Numbered from the stretch's first letter, positions 33,140-45,913 are shown. The stretch is DNA of 64,000 nt from Panaeolus papilionaceus (GCA_015501605.1 JADNRZ010000027.1:310001-374000); one strand, 5' to 3'. The notes: generated by a model from the sequence alone, not told the origin. A program made the numbers and translations.

Positions 33140-34265
33140 TTGAACCTCGCAGACCGTCGATTATTTTCTATATCTATGTGAATCGTAGAGGGTTAAGGGG
33201 AAGTATTGCATGCCGAATCCAGCGCGCAATGACGTATGTAGCTATTTTTAGGTCTCCTTCCTCTTCCTTGCCTCTCCTATTTTCTCGTTCTTTCTCTTTC
33301 TCCCCTTCCCCCCTAGCAATACGCCCCGCCGTATGGTTGTCCCCCTTCAAAGTGCGCGTTTATACAGTTCCACGGGGAAAGAGAGAGGACATGTGTTGGT
33401 GACGATGTGTTTATTTTGACGGGACTAGGCGCGCTGTTCTATACTGCTGTGACGTTGGTGCTGAATGAATGAATGCATGGTTGATGATGCACAATTCTGA
33501 ACAGGCTCATTACCTCCTTCAATCGCACTTTACATCTCCCCACACCCACGGGCTATCAATCGTCATTCATCTCTCCTCATCACCTTCACTTTCTCTTTCC
33601 CTGACTGTCATCATCTTTTCTCCGAGCCCCATTACAAGCCGACGAGACGAGCCGACGTTGGAGATGAGGGAAATCAGCAGCGAAAGCAAGGCGAACAGGG
33701 AAGGGATGAGGATGGACGATATACAATCCCAACCCCCGCCACATCTCCCTGCATCCTCACAGCCACGAAGGACGAGTTGGGCGCTACATAAACAGAGTCG
33801 AGAGGGGGAAGGTATGTTGGACGGGAGCAAGGGCAGGACGGGCGAGATTCGTCATCATCTCTCTGTTCGCCGTCACCTCTCCTTCAGCATTTGTCTCCAG
33901 TTCCGCGGTTGCACTCTCAGTCTCAGCACCTACTTTCGTTCGACCATGCAGCAACGACATTTTCAGACGACTCGGAAGGCAAAGGTGGGGGAGGCAACGT
34001 AGGGGATATGATAGACGCTCTCAGTAGAGGTGCAAGAGGCAACTTTATCCAGATCGAACAGTCTCCGCACTCGAGGATTGTGGAGATTATGGGGAGATGG
34101 GTTGATGCCGTGAGGGGGACGCAGATGCGGAGATCGAAGGGGAGAAGAGGGAGACGCTACGAGATGTAGCCCTACACGAGCTGTATCAAGGCTACTTCGA
34201 CTTTAACGCATACCTAGGATTAGATTTTGTGTATATTTCGCCATGGCGTATGGGTGTTATTAATA
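33140..34265 (+). pseudogene. family X copy 3, decayed
   Basis: On the plus strand: MTYVAIFRSP (33227), the LQSHFTSPH stretch (about 33520, equivalent to ILHL in copy 1), GRWVDAVRG (about 34095) after FIQIEQSPHSRIVEIM (34043), and a tail LHELYQGYFDFNA frame near 34180. Parts in between are shifted in frame. The N-terminal extracellular blocks seen in copies 2 and 4 are missing. It lies between the T2 TFIIIC copy (divergent) and GTPase G3. Confidence 0.5.
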
Positions 34266-34445
34266 GATTTATAATTAAATATTCTTCATATCATCGCCCA
34301 ATCAGCATGAGGCCTACTCACACTGCATGCACGTCAGACAAAAGCAGCCTTATCCGGTGTGCTGAGCTTTTCTCGCTGATCCATCCATCTTGACTTCAAC
34401 TCACCAGCACTCCCCTTCACGCTTGCCACCCTTTGCTCCATTCCG

Positions 34446-35746
34446 ATGTCTACGATCCCCGATTTTGCATCCAAGCTCAAGTACATCAAAATTTTTGGAG
34501 CTGTATCGGTAGAAAGGGTCTCAAAATTAGGGATGGATGGAGTTGGCGATTATGCCGTATTTGTGTAAATGCACATTAATACTACGGCGAGATTTCGACT
34601 CATACCTGTACACATAGGCTACTTGGTCCGACTGGGTCAGGGAAGAGCAGTGTGAGTTGTATCACACTGATCACTACTTTCGGTCTTCAATATCTTCTGG
34701 GTAGTTCATAGAAGCAGTCACATCAAACCCTTCACTCGGTCTCTCCAGCGATAAGCTGGAGGGGTTCACACAATCTGTATCAATATATCGAATTATCAAT
34801 GTGGTGTCACAGTATGGTTCTGCTATTTATTTGGTGGACGTGCCTGGCTTCGCAGATAGCAGGATATCAGCAATGAGCATAGTTTCCATGTTGAAAGATA
34901 TGATTCAAGCTAATCCGTAACTTTCAGTTGTCTCTCCCTTGGAATCAGATGCTGACTTCAATACTAGAACTTTATCTCACTTCCAGATTCTTTATCACAC
35001 TCCTATCAATAACCCTCGTTTGCCTGGAAGCCAAAGACAGGTTCTGCGGACTTTCAAGGCATTTACCGGGCCCCAGTCAGCAGAGAGCATCACTGTTGTT
35101 TCTACAATGTGGGACTCAATTTGGAATGAAAGCACAAGGAGACGTGCAGAAGGAAACTTTAACCAGCTTTGTGAGGAGATATGGACAGTATGTTACTCTC
35201 AGGATATTATCAGAATATTAACCTTACCATACACCCCTGATGTTCAATTAGGATTGCATTGCCCAAGGAGCTGACATTGTCAAGTTTCATAACACACCAC
35301 AGTCAGCTCTAACTATTTTAGACAATGCTTTGGGTCAAGGCAGCATGCCTTATATGTTCAGCATCCAGAACACAATCCATGAGCCCCTTCAAAACACTCC
35401 ATATGCATCACACATCTATGATGACCTCCAAACACAGATCCACAACCTTCAAATGCAGCAAGTCAACATTCAGTCAGAGCTGCAGATGGCAACAGAGCAA
35501 TCAGATGAAAAACTCAGGGCTGTTTTGATTGCACAACTTGTGGAGGTGCAGATGCTATTGTCCAAGTTTGAGGATGAGTTGCATGAGTTTGGACCACCAC
35601 CTGATTCCCCTGCCATCCTGGAGCCTGTGCCACCAATCAACAATCCTGCTGCCCCAACACTTCACCCTGGTGGAATATTCACAAGGGCAACCAACAAAAT
35701 GAAACAGTGGGGAAACAAGCTTTTGAAACACAGAGCTTCCAATTGA
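34446..35746 (+). CDS. P-loop GTPase-like protein G3 (five exons)
   Basis: Exons 34446-34564, 34618-34651, 34705-34916, 34968-35187 and 35252-35746 join in phase to 359 aa. The splice positions are equivalent to those of G2 and G4. Walker A is GPTGSGKSS after the strand YAVFVLL. DVPG falls in YLVDVPGFADSR, and TVVSTMWD is conserved. The C-terminal region is shorter than in G2: the Pro/Thr/Ser linker has lost about 44 residues, and the end is KMKQWGNKLLKHRASN. The frame has no stop. Upstream sequence is shared with G4 and with the region upstream of G2 before its LTR insertion. The biological role is unknown. Confidence 0.82.
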
Positions 35747-36189
35747 GTCACCATCACTGGTAAGTCTCTCTTCATCAGGTGCTACAACAATGTCATTGAT
35801 TCACATTTGAACTTCTAGCTTCAATGATAATCTTGTACTACTACACTTGTCACTTCTATATATATGTAAAACCCTTTGACTTCAAAGATAACAAAGTTAT
35901 GACATAGCTGATTTCGAGGGCATGTCACAGAACAATTTCTTACTATAAGAGAAGGCCGACAAAAATGGAGGTGTACAGGAGAAGGGCAGTGGACACAAAA
36001 AAGCAATAGACCCCAAAATAGCAGGCAACAGAGAATGGATGATCACAAAGACAGCCACTTCCCATACAACACATCAACTGACAGCACAGCACCAGTAAAC
36101 ACCAAAAGTTAAATGCTGCTTCTCTTGAAAAAAGGTCATCATCAGTTCCCAATTTAACATCCAAAACAAAACAGAACTCACTCCCACCT

Positions 36190-38676
36190 GCTCAGCCAAC
36201 CCAAACACCTTCTCATAATGCTTCACTGCATGTGAATGCAACCAAGCTGATGAAATGTCCTCCCAAAATTATACTCCACCTTCCTCACCCCTGCCATTGT
36301 CGTACTATGTGGGCTTGCGGTCCTTGGTCATGAATGCCATTGCTTGGAAAATGAGATGATACTGTTGTTGGATTGGCGCTGCATCACACTCCATATTGAG
36401 TTGATAGCGAGACAGAGGCAGATCATGGGGTCGGTGGGGGTAGTCATAGATGTGTAGGAGGTAGACTGGATTATAAACAGGGTTGGATTAGAGATGAAGA
36501 ATAATGAGTGAGCTAGATATAAGAAAAGCTCACAAATAGCACTTTGGTAACTCTTCGCAGCAACAACAATCTACCTGTATATCGCAACGATGACGGGATT
36601 CTCTTTCATCGGAATCCTAGGTGTCCCCTCCACATTCGCCATTGCACTGACCCCACAGCGACCTGCCGTTGGCTCAGGCGTCTCATCCTCCTCGTCCCCA
36701 TCTTCAGTCTTCTTCCCTGCATCACCCCCCTGTTGTTGCGGTCGCCGCATACAGCCCATTTAACCCATTCCATGTCAAATCCGCAGCTTCTTCAGCGCCG
36801 ATCCGAAAGCTTCGTCTCCCTGAACAAATGCTTCTGCAGTGTCGACCTGATAAAGCTATCCGTGAGTTTAAGTCCACTTGCGAGGCGGCCGAGGAGGATT
36901 CTACGAGGCTTGTTGTTGAATTGATGTTGTGTGATAAGTTTGCAGGCTTATTCGACAATGACATCAGGCCGTTCAGCGAGAATACTGCATGCTCTGCATT
37001 GCGTGAGCATGAGGGAAGACGATAACAGAATAAATGAACGTACTGGTTAATGCGATACGAATTGCGCTTTGCCGGTCTTGTGGTTGGTATGCGTTTGATA
37101 TAACGATGTGCTGCAGAATTTCTTCAGCGACATGGTATTGGCCTCGCTTCATCGGGATGAAGCGGTACTACGAAATGACGTGTTAGTATGGGTATGAGGC
37201 TGGGAAATCAAGCGAAAAATAAAATAAAAAACTATCAATGTACCTGCATAAAGGGCCTAAATCAATCATCAGACGACATCTACACACAATAATACCTGCC
37301 GACTTGGTATTTCGTCGGTTTCTGTATAGATGCATATTTTGGTGAGTATGTAATTTTTTTTGTGTAAAGTAGGGGCGAGGGGAGTGAAGCAACGAGGTTG
37401 GAGAGGCACGAAGAGGGAGAGGAGTAAAGGAGGCAAAAAAGAAAAAAGTATGCAACATACCAATATCAAGCGCAACTGATCCGTCATCCGATCCTCATCA
37501 GCCTTCGTCTCCACAAGTCTGTCAGATGGTCATGAGCAAAGGGTTTTTTTAAAAAGGGTTTACTCTAGGCATAGCAACCTACTCCTCCGCTTCCTTCATC
37601 CACACGGTCTCTCATCGCTCTTCTCTCCTTGACCATCACCATCACCATCCCTCAACGTCCCCTCCCATACCTCACAGCATGTCCTCCATCCCCTCACAAC
37701 CTCCCTCTCCTTCTCCGCATCCAACACCTTCAACTGCACGGCTTCAACATCGGTTTCACGTCTGCCCCCCCCTGATTTGGCTTTAGATCCGTTCAGGGAT
37801 TTATCTTCGGCGAAGAGGGAGATAGTGGTTGCGTATTTGGTGGTTGAGGGACGGGGGTGACGATATGACTAGAGGTGGCTTTGTGGTTTTTGCGAGAATC
37901 GATGACTGTGAAGGTTATGAATAAGATAAACAAGGAAAGAGAGAAAGAACGAGGAGGAGAACACACATTTATACACCAATTCAACGTCTTCCTCGTCTTG
38001 CCTGATATCTCGTATATCTCCGCCAATTTAATTTTTGTGTCGTGGTTGGTAGGGACTGAGAGGCATACTCTGGTTAAAATGTAGTTAGCGGCGTGAATTG
38101 AGGATAGGAGGAATGAGAAAAGAACGGTTCTAAAATGGCAAAGAGAGACTGGCCAGTGATGCAGGGTTTCAAAACATGAAATGAAGTCATGTCATGATCT
38201 GTCATCGCAATGAGACAAGCATACGGCATATGGAAAACCAAACAAAAAAAGTGACGAGAACCAAATGGTTAGAGAAGATATATCCCGATATGCGACACAC
38301 TGCAACCTTTCAAACCACAGAAAGTCCGTGAACAAACCAATCAAGAGCATCCAGCAGAGATCAAAACAATGAAAACATAACATAGATATCCTGCTCGCGA
38401 AAAGCATAAATACCCTCAAGCGAGATCGAATCAAATTACAGGGAAATGAAATGAAGTCGAAAATATAGTAAAGTAACGCAGAGAAGGAAGGGAAGGAAAA
38501 CAGGATAAATGATGTCGGGTTTACGATCCACGCAGCACGAAACACGAAACACAATTCAAGAAAAAGAAAGGTGAGAGGAGGTAGCGCAGAGCCTTTCAAA
38601 AAAACATTGCTGGTAGGGACGAAAGCAACACCCCAAATTCCAAAGCCGAAAATCCCAAATCCACTCACCATGCGAG
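36190..38676 (-). pseudogene. TFIIIC TPR subunit pseudogene, copy T3, C-terminal part
   Basis: On the minus strand: LAEIYEISGKTRKTLNW (about 38010), the VIDSRKNHK exon (about 37910), and PRIPMKENPVIVAIY (about 36620), a highly typical stretch of the Sfc4/tau131 C-terminal TPR region. A long intron-like stretch (38200-38680) is shared with T2 (31720-32080). Homology to T2 stops near 38677, within the exon whose preceding half is found at 56640 on the other side of the 18-kb island. T3 and the N-terminal exons at 56.6-59.5 kb are therefore best read as one copy split by an insertion. Confidence 0.7.
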
Positions 38677-38699
38677 TCATAAACCTCCGCTGTATCCCT

Positions 38700-39287
38700 C
38701 GACTCGCCTATATTCCATCAGGAAATTCAGGAGGTTCAGGTAATGCCTTATAAGGGTCATATCAGCCATGTAACCACAAGTCGCCGTTAGAATATTGATG
38801 TCAGCTTACAACATATCATATATACACCTTACTAGAGCACCCTCCTGAATATCATTGCAGCCAGATTACCGTCAGACTGAGGAAAATCCACAGTATGGAT
38901 GTCAACCTTTCAAAGGGCTAGAATTGATGTCCATTACTATTTGTCCGACGCCGTACCTACCAGAACTCTTTCTTTCAGTAATTAAACCACAAGCTTCTAG
39001 TCAGTTATAATTTGACTGTCGTCCTCATTCCGTCCAATAATATGCTGGAATACCCTTCCATCGTTTGCAACACACATATGGGATTGTGTTGTATGCGTCG
39101 TTTTCTCAGAGTATTGTCAGACATGATAGTTCATGAATCCGCTACGTTTCATTCTGCAGGAGAAAATCTCGAGAGTATAAGTCTGTCATGTTGATGCGAC
39201 ATTCTTTGCGACTACAAAGTGAGAAAAGTCCACATGTATCCTGTGGCTAATATGCACGCTGATATCATACGACCCGCTCCCCAACAG
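38700..39287. other. island left flank, no gene recognised
   Basis: No ORF with recognisable content, no tRNA and no transposon coding sequence. If the island is one element, its left terminal sequences should be here. Confidence 0.4.
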
Positions 39288-39625
39288 CAGGCCTGTTGTC
39301 AACAGTTCCGTTTCGTTGTTACATGTCGCGCCTCGGGTTCTATCAGCTATTACAGGTCCTAGAGGTCACAAAATAAATGCCAGAAATGACGGCATGGATA
39401 CCAGATGATTGGCTTAGTGCGAGGAGGTAAAGGGTTGGTCAGCCATTACAGCCTTCAAACGGCAGGTCTGTTGTCGACAGTTCCGTTTCGTTGTTACATG
39501 TCGCGCCTCGGGTTCTATCAGCCATTACAAGTCATAGAGGTCACAAAATAAATGCCAGAAATGACGGCATGGATACCAGATGATTGGCTTAGTGCGAGGA
39601 GGTAAAGGGTCGGTCAGCCATTACA
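39288..39625. repeat. tandem duplication, 163-bp units
   Basis: 39288-39450 and 39463-39625 are nearly identical direct repeats separated by 12 bp (period 175). A shorter motif (TCAGCYATTACA) occurs twice within each unit. The repeat is non-coding. Confidence 0.9.
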
Positions 39626-40089
39626 ATCCCAAGGCTCAATTAGGCCTTGCGATCATTCCAAGCTGCCACCTCAAGTGGGTAGATAGAATGGAATAGGATT
39701 GACAAATGAGCAGAAATGGGTTTTGCTTAGATCCTCGGTCATTGGTTGAAGTGGTAACGAACAATTATTATTATAAAAACTATGGCGTCTAAATATAGAA
39801 TTCGGAGGACGGTATTTGGCATCTATGTAACTGCATAAAAAAGGAACGGAGAATGGACAAATCAGGATCTGAATATAGGCAAGCATGTGCATATGGTAAG
39901 GCTTGTGATGACAGAATATTGAAAATGATCGGAGAGATAGGGCGTGATGGAAAAAGCAGATACAATACGAGAAATATAAGCATGAGTGGAGGGGGAAGAT
40001 GTAGGGTGTTCAAGAGCAAATAAAACAGATTAGACAGAGTTGTCGTGCAATAGGGGACTATAACTAGACCAGTCGACGATTAACGGCTT
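39626..40089. other. intergenic, no gene recognised
   Basis: AT-rich sequence between the tandem duplication and the 3' end of the DUF6698-type gene. Short ORFs only. Confidence 0.4.
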
Positions 40090-41671
40090 CTAACGAATAC
40101 CACGTAACCTTTGGCTCAGCAGCTCCAAGCGTGACTTCCTGGCATTCGCAACAGTATGACCCTGTTGAGGGAAGACCTGTCTGGTTGATGTCATGTTTGA
40201 GCGAAGGGGCGAGAGTTATAATCAGAGGGCCAGAACACATACCGATTCCACCACTGTAACAGCTCGTCAGCCTTCGATTTCGAGACCTCATCCGGGGTCT
40301 CTTCAAAATAGTCAACGATAAAACTCCAAAGAACACGAAAATTAAATCCGTTGTAAACCTCAACCCATTGAACAGCATCAGTGAGGTTGAAAGCAAGCTA
40401 GAGGCATAAATGAATAATGAGCATGTGATAATAAACAAGGATATCAAACCGAGACTTACCACAACAGCTGCATATGCGATAGATCGAGGCGTGACGCGAG
40501 AATTCATGTGCAAAATGGATGCTACGCTGGCTTTAGTAGCCTTCTTCTGAGACGTAGAGGTCCGCTTTGTCTTTCGTGATGGTCCATCTACAGTCTCAAA
40601 TTCTTCAAAATCTTCGGAAGAGGAGGGTGAGGTAAATATGGCGCAGTAGGTCTAAAGCGGGCGTTAGAATAACAGAGACAAAGCACTACATATACATACC
40701 TTGAGAAGCAGTCGACTTCGTAAGAATTTCGCCTCGACGTTGTTAGGGTCCCCTTTACCCTTTGGATATAAGCACGAAAGAAAAAGGTCATCCCCTACGT
40801 TCAAAGTCCCAGTTTTAATTCAGGTGCGTGTTCTAGGTATTCATTAACAGAAAACCTTCAACATTGAGTTGAATTACATACGCTTCGTCATCCCAATCGT
40901 ATTGGATTGGGCACAGTAAACGACCAGTAATGTCGTTTTGAAACCCGCGATCACCGCGAGACTTGATGGAGAATGGGACGGCAGGTGCAAATGCATGGTT
41001 GAGCCAGCCACCTAGCTCCTCTTTTATGCACCGAACATCATCACTACGAGCATCGTTTGCACCCTTCTGGAGCTGTTGTGACGTGGTATTAAATCAATAA
41101 AAGTCTGCAGAATAAAACGTAGACGACGCACCTGTGAAACATATACATCGAGGTCATCAGGATCGGCGTCGGCGTCGTTGAGCAAGGACCTTAGGGAAGG
41201 TACAACATTAAGGAGAGTGGTATACCCCCTGAATACACGATCCTGACTGTTCATATGGTAAGAAAACAAAGTTATGTTTCAACAAATCCGACTTACTCAA
41301 TTCTCTCCTCAAGCTCTTCTCCGCTGAGGTCAGGGGAACGCTCGTCATCCCAGTCTTCTTCACATCGTCTGTCTGCTTCCGCAACCAATAGTTCAAGCGG
41401 ATCGAACATGGTGACCAATCGACGGATGCCGCGACCCATTGTGCATGGTGTGCTGCAGAAAAAATCAGTCAGCCCGTTTATAACCATTGTAAAGGAAACA
41501 GCAAACTTACGACTTCTTTTTCGGCTTGTTTTCCTTTCTAAGTTCTGCCTCTTCCTGCAACGAAGCGATGCGACGCTTGAGACGAGAGATGTGGGCCGAA
41601 GAGGCATCGTTGGCGTTGGGCGAATCATTAGTTTGAGAGGAAGACTGAGGAACTGGGGTAGCAGAGGACAT
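40090..41671 (-). CDS. DUF6698-type protein (multi-exon), possibly with a nonsense codon
   Basis: Minus-strand exons join through short introns (for example 41453-41510, 41247-41296, 41073-41125). The product has an N-terminal charged segment (ISRLKRRIASLQEEAELRK), the middle SLRSLLNDADADPDDLDVY, GRLLCPIQYDWDDEA, a FLSCLYPKGKG stretch, then SRVTPRSIAYAAVV|LAFNLTDAVQWVEVYNG and the end SRLELLSQRLRGIR. This order and the CPIQYDW and TPRSIAYAAV blocks fit the DUF6698 proteins common near mobile elements in Agaricomycetes; no function is known. At the exon around 40820 the expected frame contains TGA (40820-40822), so either an alternative splice site is used or this copy is damaged. Confidence 0.65.
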
Positions 41672-41719
41672 AGCTGTTGGATTTCAAGTTCTTCGAGCCA
41701 TAGATGGTTTATATAGTAC

Positions 41720-42092
41720 CACGGAGCCTCAAAAAATGACTAGCCCCTGTGCAGGGTCATTCTGCTCAATCATTTTCTTAGCGCGTCATGACAAACTCAT
41801 TTTAATTCATGTCGCGGGCGGGTTGTCAAGTAGGGCAGGGTCGAAACTATCTTGCTGATATGGCACGGTTTTAATTCCTAACGCAAGCGGCGACACTACC
41901 ACGAAGAAAATCGACAACGGGCTGAGTTTAAGTTTCAAGCATGCATTCAGATTTACTTACTATATAGCTACAAAACAAGTTGACCATGATGACAGTGACT
42001 AAATACAAAAAGTATCAACGACCCCACCCGAGCATGAAGAAATAGCTTGCACGAACACTGAGGTATGGTGATTGACACGGCGCATCGTGTCA
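41720..42092. other. intergenic between the DUF6698-type gene and a membrane-protein gene
   Basis: No ORF of note. It probably holds the promoter of the DUF6698-type gene and the 3' end of the neighbouring gene, which are transcribed in the same direction. Confidence 0.4.
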
Positions 42093-42938
42093 TTATGTCT
42101 CCCCGTCAGAGATGCGGACATTCTCAGTAGCATCAGTATCTCGTCGACGTTGTCGCCTTCTCCGTTGTTGCTCAGAACGTGTGCTTCTGCTTGGATCGGT
42201 TGCCGCATCATCGTCTTGTGTCGTTGGCTGGCGATTTTGTGTTCCATCAGGAGTCGGTGTCGGCGTAGGAATTGGGTTGAAATTTAACTTGATGTGATAG
42301 GTAGTATTGCCAATGCTGTTGCCGACATTGTTCAAGTTTACTGTGAAGCGTAAGACATCGTTTTGCAAAGCGTCCAGGGCACTTACGAGCTCCCATTTGG
42401 ACAATGTGTGGTCCTGGCGTCTGTGCACTGGGTCCTCCTCCAGCTATGGTGGGTGTCTCGACTGACACTCGAGCGGTATCGTCGTCGTCGTCGTCGTCAT
42501 TGTGGTTATCTACCCTCTCCAGTATAGTGCGTGTCGATACCCGTCCACCTCCCTCTGTGTCCTGCCCACCCCCCATACCCTGCAAAGCAGCATCTACTAC
42601 GCCTTCTGCGTCTCGAGTCAAGTTGAATCGTCGACACAAGGTGGACATGAGGGCGATGGCGTATGGTGCATAAGGTTCGGTGAAGAGAATGGTCACAAGA
42701 AAAGCTACAGAATACAGCATCAACGACTCGACACCAATTAGATTAGCAAGTGAAATACGCACAGATTATAAACCGAAGAGCGAGGTGCAGCAACATTAAA
42801 AGAATATGATACGCGTCTTAGAAACAAAGTGTAGTATAAATTGATGTCTTCGTTGCGGGCGATAGGTCGACGATGAATGAGGGAGCAGTGGTTGACGAAG
42901 ATGTGATGCCGAATGCGGATAGCTGATAATGATGGCAA
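42093..42938 (-). CDS. small predicted membrane protein (three exons)
   Basis: Exons 42938-42774, 42726-42387 and 42340-42093 (introns of 47 and 46 nt) give 250 aa without stops. The N-terminus MPSLSAIRIRHHIFVNH precedes a hydrophobic, probably membrane-spanning segment (MLYSVAFLVTILF). The middle (ALMSTLCRRFNLTRDAEGVV) is followed by an Asp-run from a GTC microsatellite, a Pro/Thr linker and an Arg-rich C-terminus. I do not recognise the family. The first intron uses a GTTTAT donor and was chosen because it keeps the frame into the hydrophobic segment, so that join is less certain. Confidence 0.55.
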
Positions 42939-42939
42939 T

Positions 42940-43800
42940 GACCTTTACTTGGGAACGTCGGCAGCGGCGATGCACACATGGTCGTTGCAGGTTGTACGCA
43001 ATCAGTGTGAGTTATTCGTATATTCTCAAAAAATCAAGAAAAAATTGGAGCACACTTAGAATGCGATTTCTGTCATAAAAGGGTGCATGACGGCTTTTGA
43101 CGATGTTTATATCATTAATTGAAGGAAATGAAGGAAATCAGCGGATGGCAAACCGTAGAATGAGGAAATACATACCCTCGTCACCTCATAGGTTTTGTTG
43201 ATGGATTCCTCGGTGATGATGAAGCTCTCCTTGCATATATTAAATTGGTTTCATGGCGGGTAACAGCCTGTCTATTGAGCGAAAACTCTATTTCTGTTCA
43301 GCATTCTGGAGGATAAATGAGTTGATAAGTGCGACGCTGTGGTCGTGGCATCCACAACAAGGGGAATACAACCATTGTACCCAGGATTTGTCCATTGAGC
43401 TTGTTGAGGTTTATGACTGCTGAGAGCAATTAGAAGATGATGCAGGTGATTGTTTAGAATTTCCTGACAAGGTGCTCAGAAAATGTTCGGGTTGGAACCT
43501 TGAGTATTGCATGGGCAGAGAAAGCATGTTTATAGGCAACTTGAACCCCCACTAGCAGATTGAACTTGTGCCATCACCAAGTCACGGGACCAAGAAAATT
43601 GCAACTTGATAATAAATTGAATAACTAGTAAGGCAAAGAGGAACAAATATCGATTGTCAAGACCAGGGTTCAAGACGGAAGATCCCGGAGTGTCTAGAAT
43701 AATATAAGTCTAAAAATATTCTAACGTAGCAAAGTAATTTGTTAATGGCCTTGAACTGTGGAAGGACCAGAGATTATATCTTGAACGTACTACTAGGTAA
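42940..43800. other. intergenic, no gene recognised
   Basis: About 860 bp of AT-rich sequence with only very short ORFs. No repeat or RNA gene was seen. Confidence 0.5.
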
Positions 43801-43806
43801 GAACTA

Positions 43807-45171
43807 CTAAATCTCCTCGCTCATGTCGTCCGGCACACCGACGGCATCTGACTCAGACTCAGAGTCAGAAGTTCCTTCGGCGATAGGATCTGAGGAATAT
43901 CCGTATTTGGCCCTCACATGTCCCCTGAAAGCCTGGCGCCTCAAGTTCCGCAATACCCTTGCAGTTTCATCCAGGAAAATGCCCACAGCGCCTTCTAACA
44001 TGCCAAGCCCCAGATAATACTCTGATCCAAAATTGAGAGCGCTCCTTGCATAGAATAAGCCCCGAGCTTGAAACTGGCCAAGGTATTGCGGAAATATAAG
44101 CTCAGGAAACCTACGATGCAAGGACCGAAGATGACGGGACATAAGTAAATCTTCTTTTTGGTCGACCACCCAATCTAGGTCACAATCTGAATCGTCGTCC
44201 TCCACATATTTCCGTTTCAAAAGGATGGTAGGAGGTTGCACGGTGTTACTGACATTCTTGATCGACCAATTGAAGCAATCTGGGGCGATAAGGCAGGTTC
44301 TGTCCACTTTTCCTTCATACTTGAGGTAATTCAGTTTATAAAGGGGGTCACTACACTGGGAAGAATTGACGAACCATGTTTCTTGCCCATAAACTAAGCT
44401 CCTCCATGCCCAAGATAATGTGGTCGTCAACGTTGTTTGTACCCGGCTTGACGTAACACCATTTGTCAGGTTCACCATGGTGGTTGCAACGAAGGGCTTC
44501 TTGAAGCAACAACAGCTCTGCTTCGTAGATGGGAACATTTGGGTTCTATCACGCAAGGTGTGAATCAGAATGTCATCGCAAGGGTGAAAAAAAATACATA
44601 CTAGATGAACAATGATCATGGCAACCTCATTGTAAGCGCGAGGGTTCGAAGACATGCGAACTAGGGTTTTCATCGCCGTTTCAAGCTGCTCTGATGTAAG
44701 GAGTTCACGAGCCAGTGTACATTTGGGATCCTTGGTGGTCTTCCAGCCTAGCTTTGTGGTCCCGGGGTGAACGGCCATAACATCACAAACACGACGAAAG
44801 AATTCGTCGTGGGCGATGTTGGATGGCACAAGAATGTCTCTTGTTGCAGTCTCTTTGAGAGGCACTCGGACGACAACTAGGGTGGGTTCGTGATCAAACA
44901 ATGAAGCAGCCAAGAAACCAGAGATTCAAGACTCACCATTCGGCATTGGATGATCTTGAAACCCTCCCTCATGACCATCTAGTAAGGTTCTAAGGGAGGT
45001 AGCGGCACGCTCTGGATTAGAAATCGACGGCAGTGGTCCACGACCAAGTAGAAATGCGGTCCTTGGCGCCAACGTTTGAGTCAGAGATGGTGCAGAATTG
45101 GTGTTCGTTCGAGGTTGGGATTGCGATGGAGTTTGTTGCTGCTTATCGTGGCTTCGTAGTCGCATCGTCAT
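43807..45171 (-). CDS. unrecognised protein with conserved Cys/His-Trp block (four exons)
   Basis: Exons 45171-44937, 44876-44602, 44545-44375 and 44319-43807 (introns of 60, 56 and 55 nt) join in phase to 397 aa. The N-terminus is low-complexity. A central region (ELLLLQEALRCNHHG, then WCYVKPG and LSLWARNM|YEGKVDR) resembles a block I know from uncharacterised agaricomycete proteins found beside transposons (C..H..W.YV, LWAK). Acidic and basic segments follow, and an Asp/Ser/Glu tail ends the protein. No catalytic motif is visible. Neighbouring genes are equally lineage-specific. It may be transposon cargo. Confidence 0.55.
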
Positions 45172-45195
45172 TATGAGCTAATGAATGGGTTATTG

Positions 45196-45859
45196 TCAAG
45201 GAAAAAATGCCTGATAGTACGAAGGGAGGTCCTGCATTCGTAGTCGCGATGCAGCAGTCTTTATATATACCCAGGTGTGCTGCGAGGTTGGGATGAGAAG
45301 TTCACACTTGGTCCTTTGACCGGAGAATGGCGCATCATGGCGCAGGGTCATTTTCATCTTCGACCACATGTATGTAACATTTTGGTGGATTGCGCTTATC
45401 TGGCCAGGGTCGTTCCAAACAATCAAACCGCTGGTGCTTGGATGGCCGTAAATTATTCTGTTTAGGCTTAAACGACCTTGACAGATATTCAGTAGAGCCG
45501 AACGACTCTCAAGTTGTCGGAGCTTACTCACAGAAAATATAACATTGTACCAATCCGTCCCGGGTCGATCCAACAACCAGACCTTTCGCACTAGGATGGC
45601 CGTAAACTTGAACTTTAATTGGACTTGGAATGTGAAGAGACTTGAACCCAGTTGGCCGCAAAAGCCCTGAGTTATCGGCCGTCAGCAACTTATCATGATG
45701 ACCCGCGTTGGGGCGCTGGATTGAGGTACAGCTAGTGTTCTGGAAACCTGTACTCGCAGAGGTTTGCGCATTAAGGGCATAATTTTTATCTGACCCTCTC
45801 GTACTGGCGTTCGAGATGTTGTCTACCTCTTCTAAATATATGTATAGTATCTCGAACAA
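45196..45859 (-). CDS. unrecognised protein with two YGHPS repeats (two exons)
   Basis: An exon from Met 45859 joins, through a 55-nt intron beginning GTGAGT, to a second exon: CYIF|CRLSLNRIIYGHPS. The product has two similar blocks, VQVYGHPSAKGLVV and IIYGHPSTSGLIV, about 33 residues apart, which suggests an internal duplication. The C-terminus ends LPSYYQAFFP at 45196. There is no stop within the joined frame. No family is recognised. Confidence 0.45.
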
Positions 45860-45913
45860 AATGGCATCGGATTCGTGATAAATAAGTAAATTGGACGTTA
45901 GCGCTCAGACGCT

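Noticed and set aside
33469..34002. 177-codon plus-strand ORF
   Set aside because: Not a separate gene: it covers family X copy 3 blocks in mixed frames.
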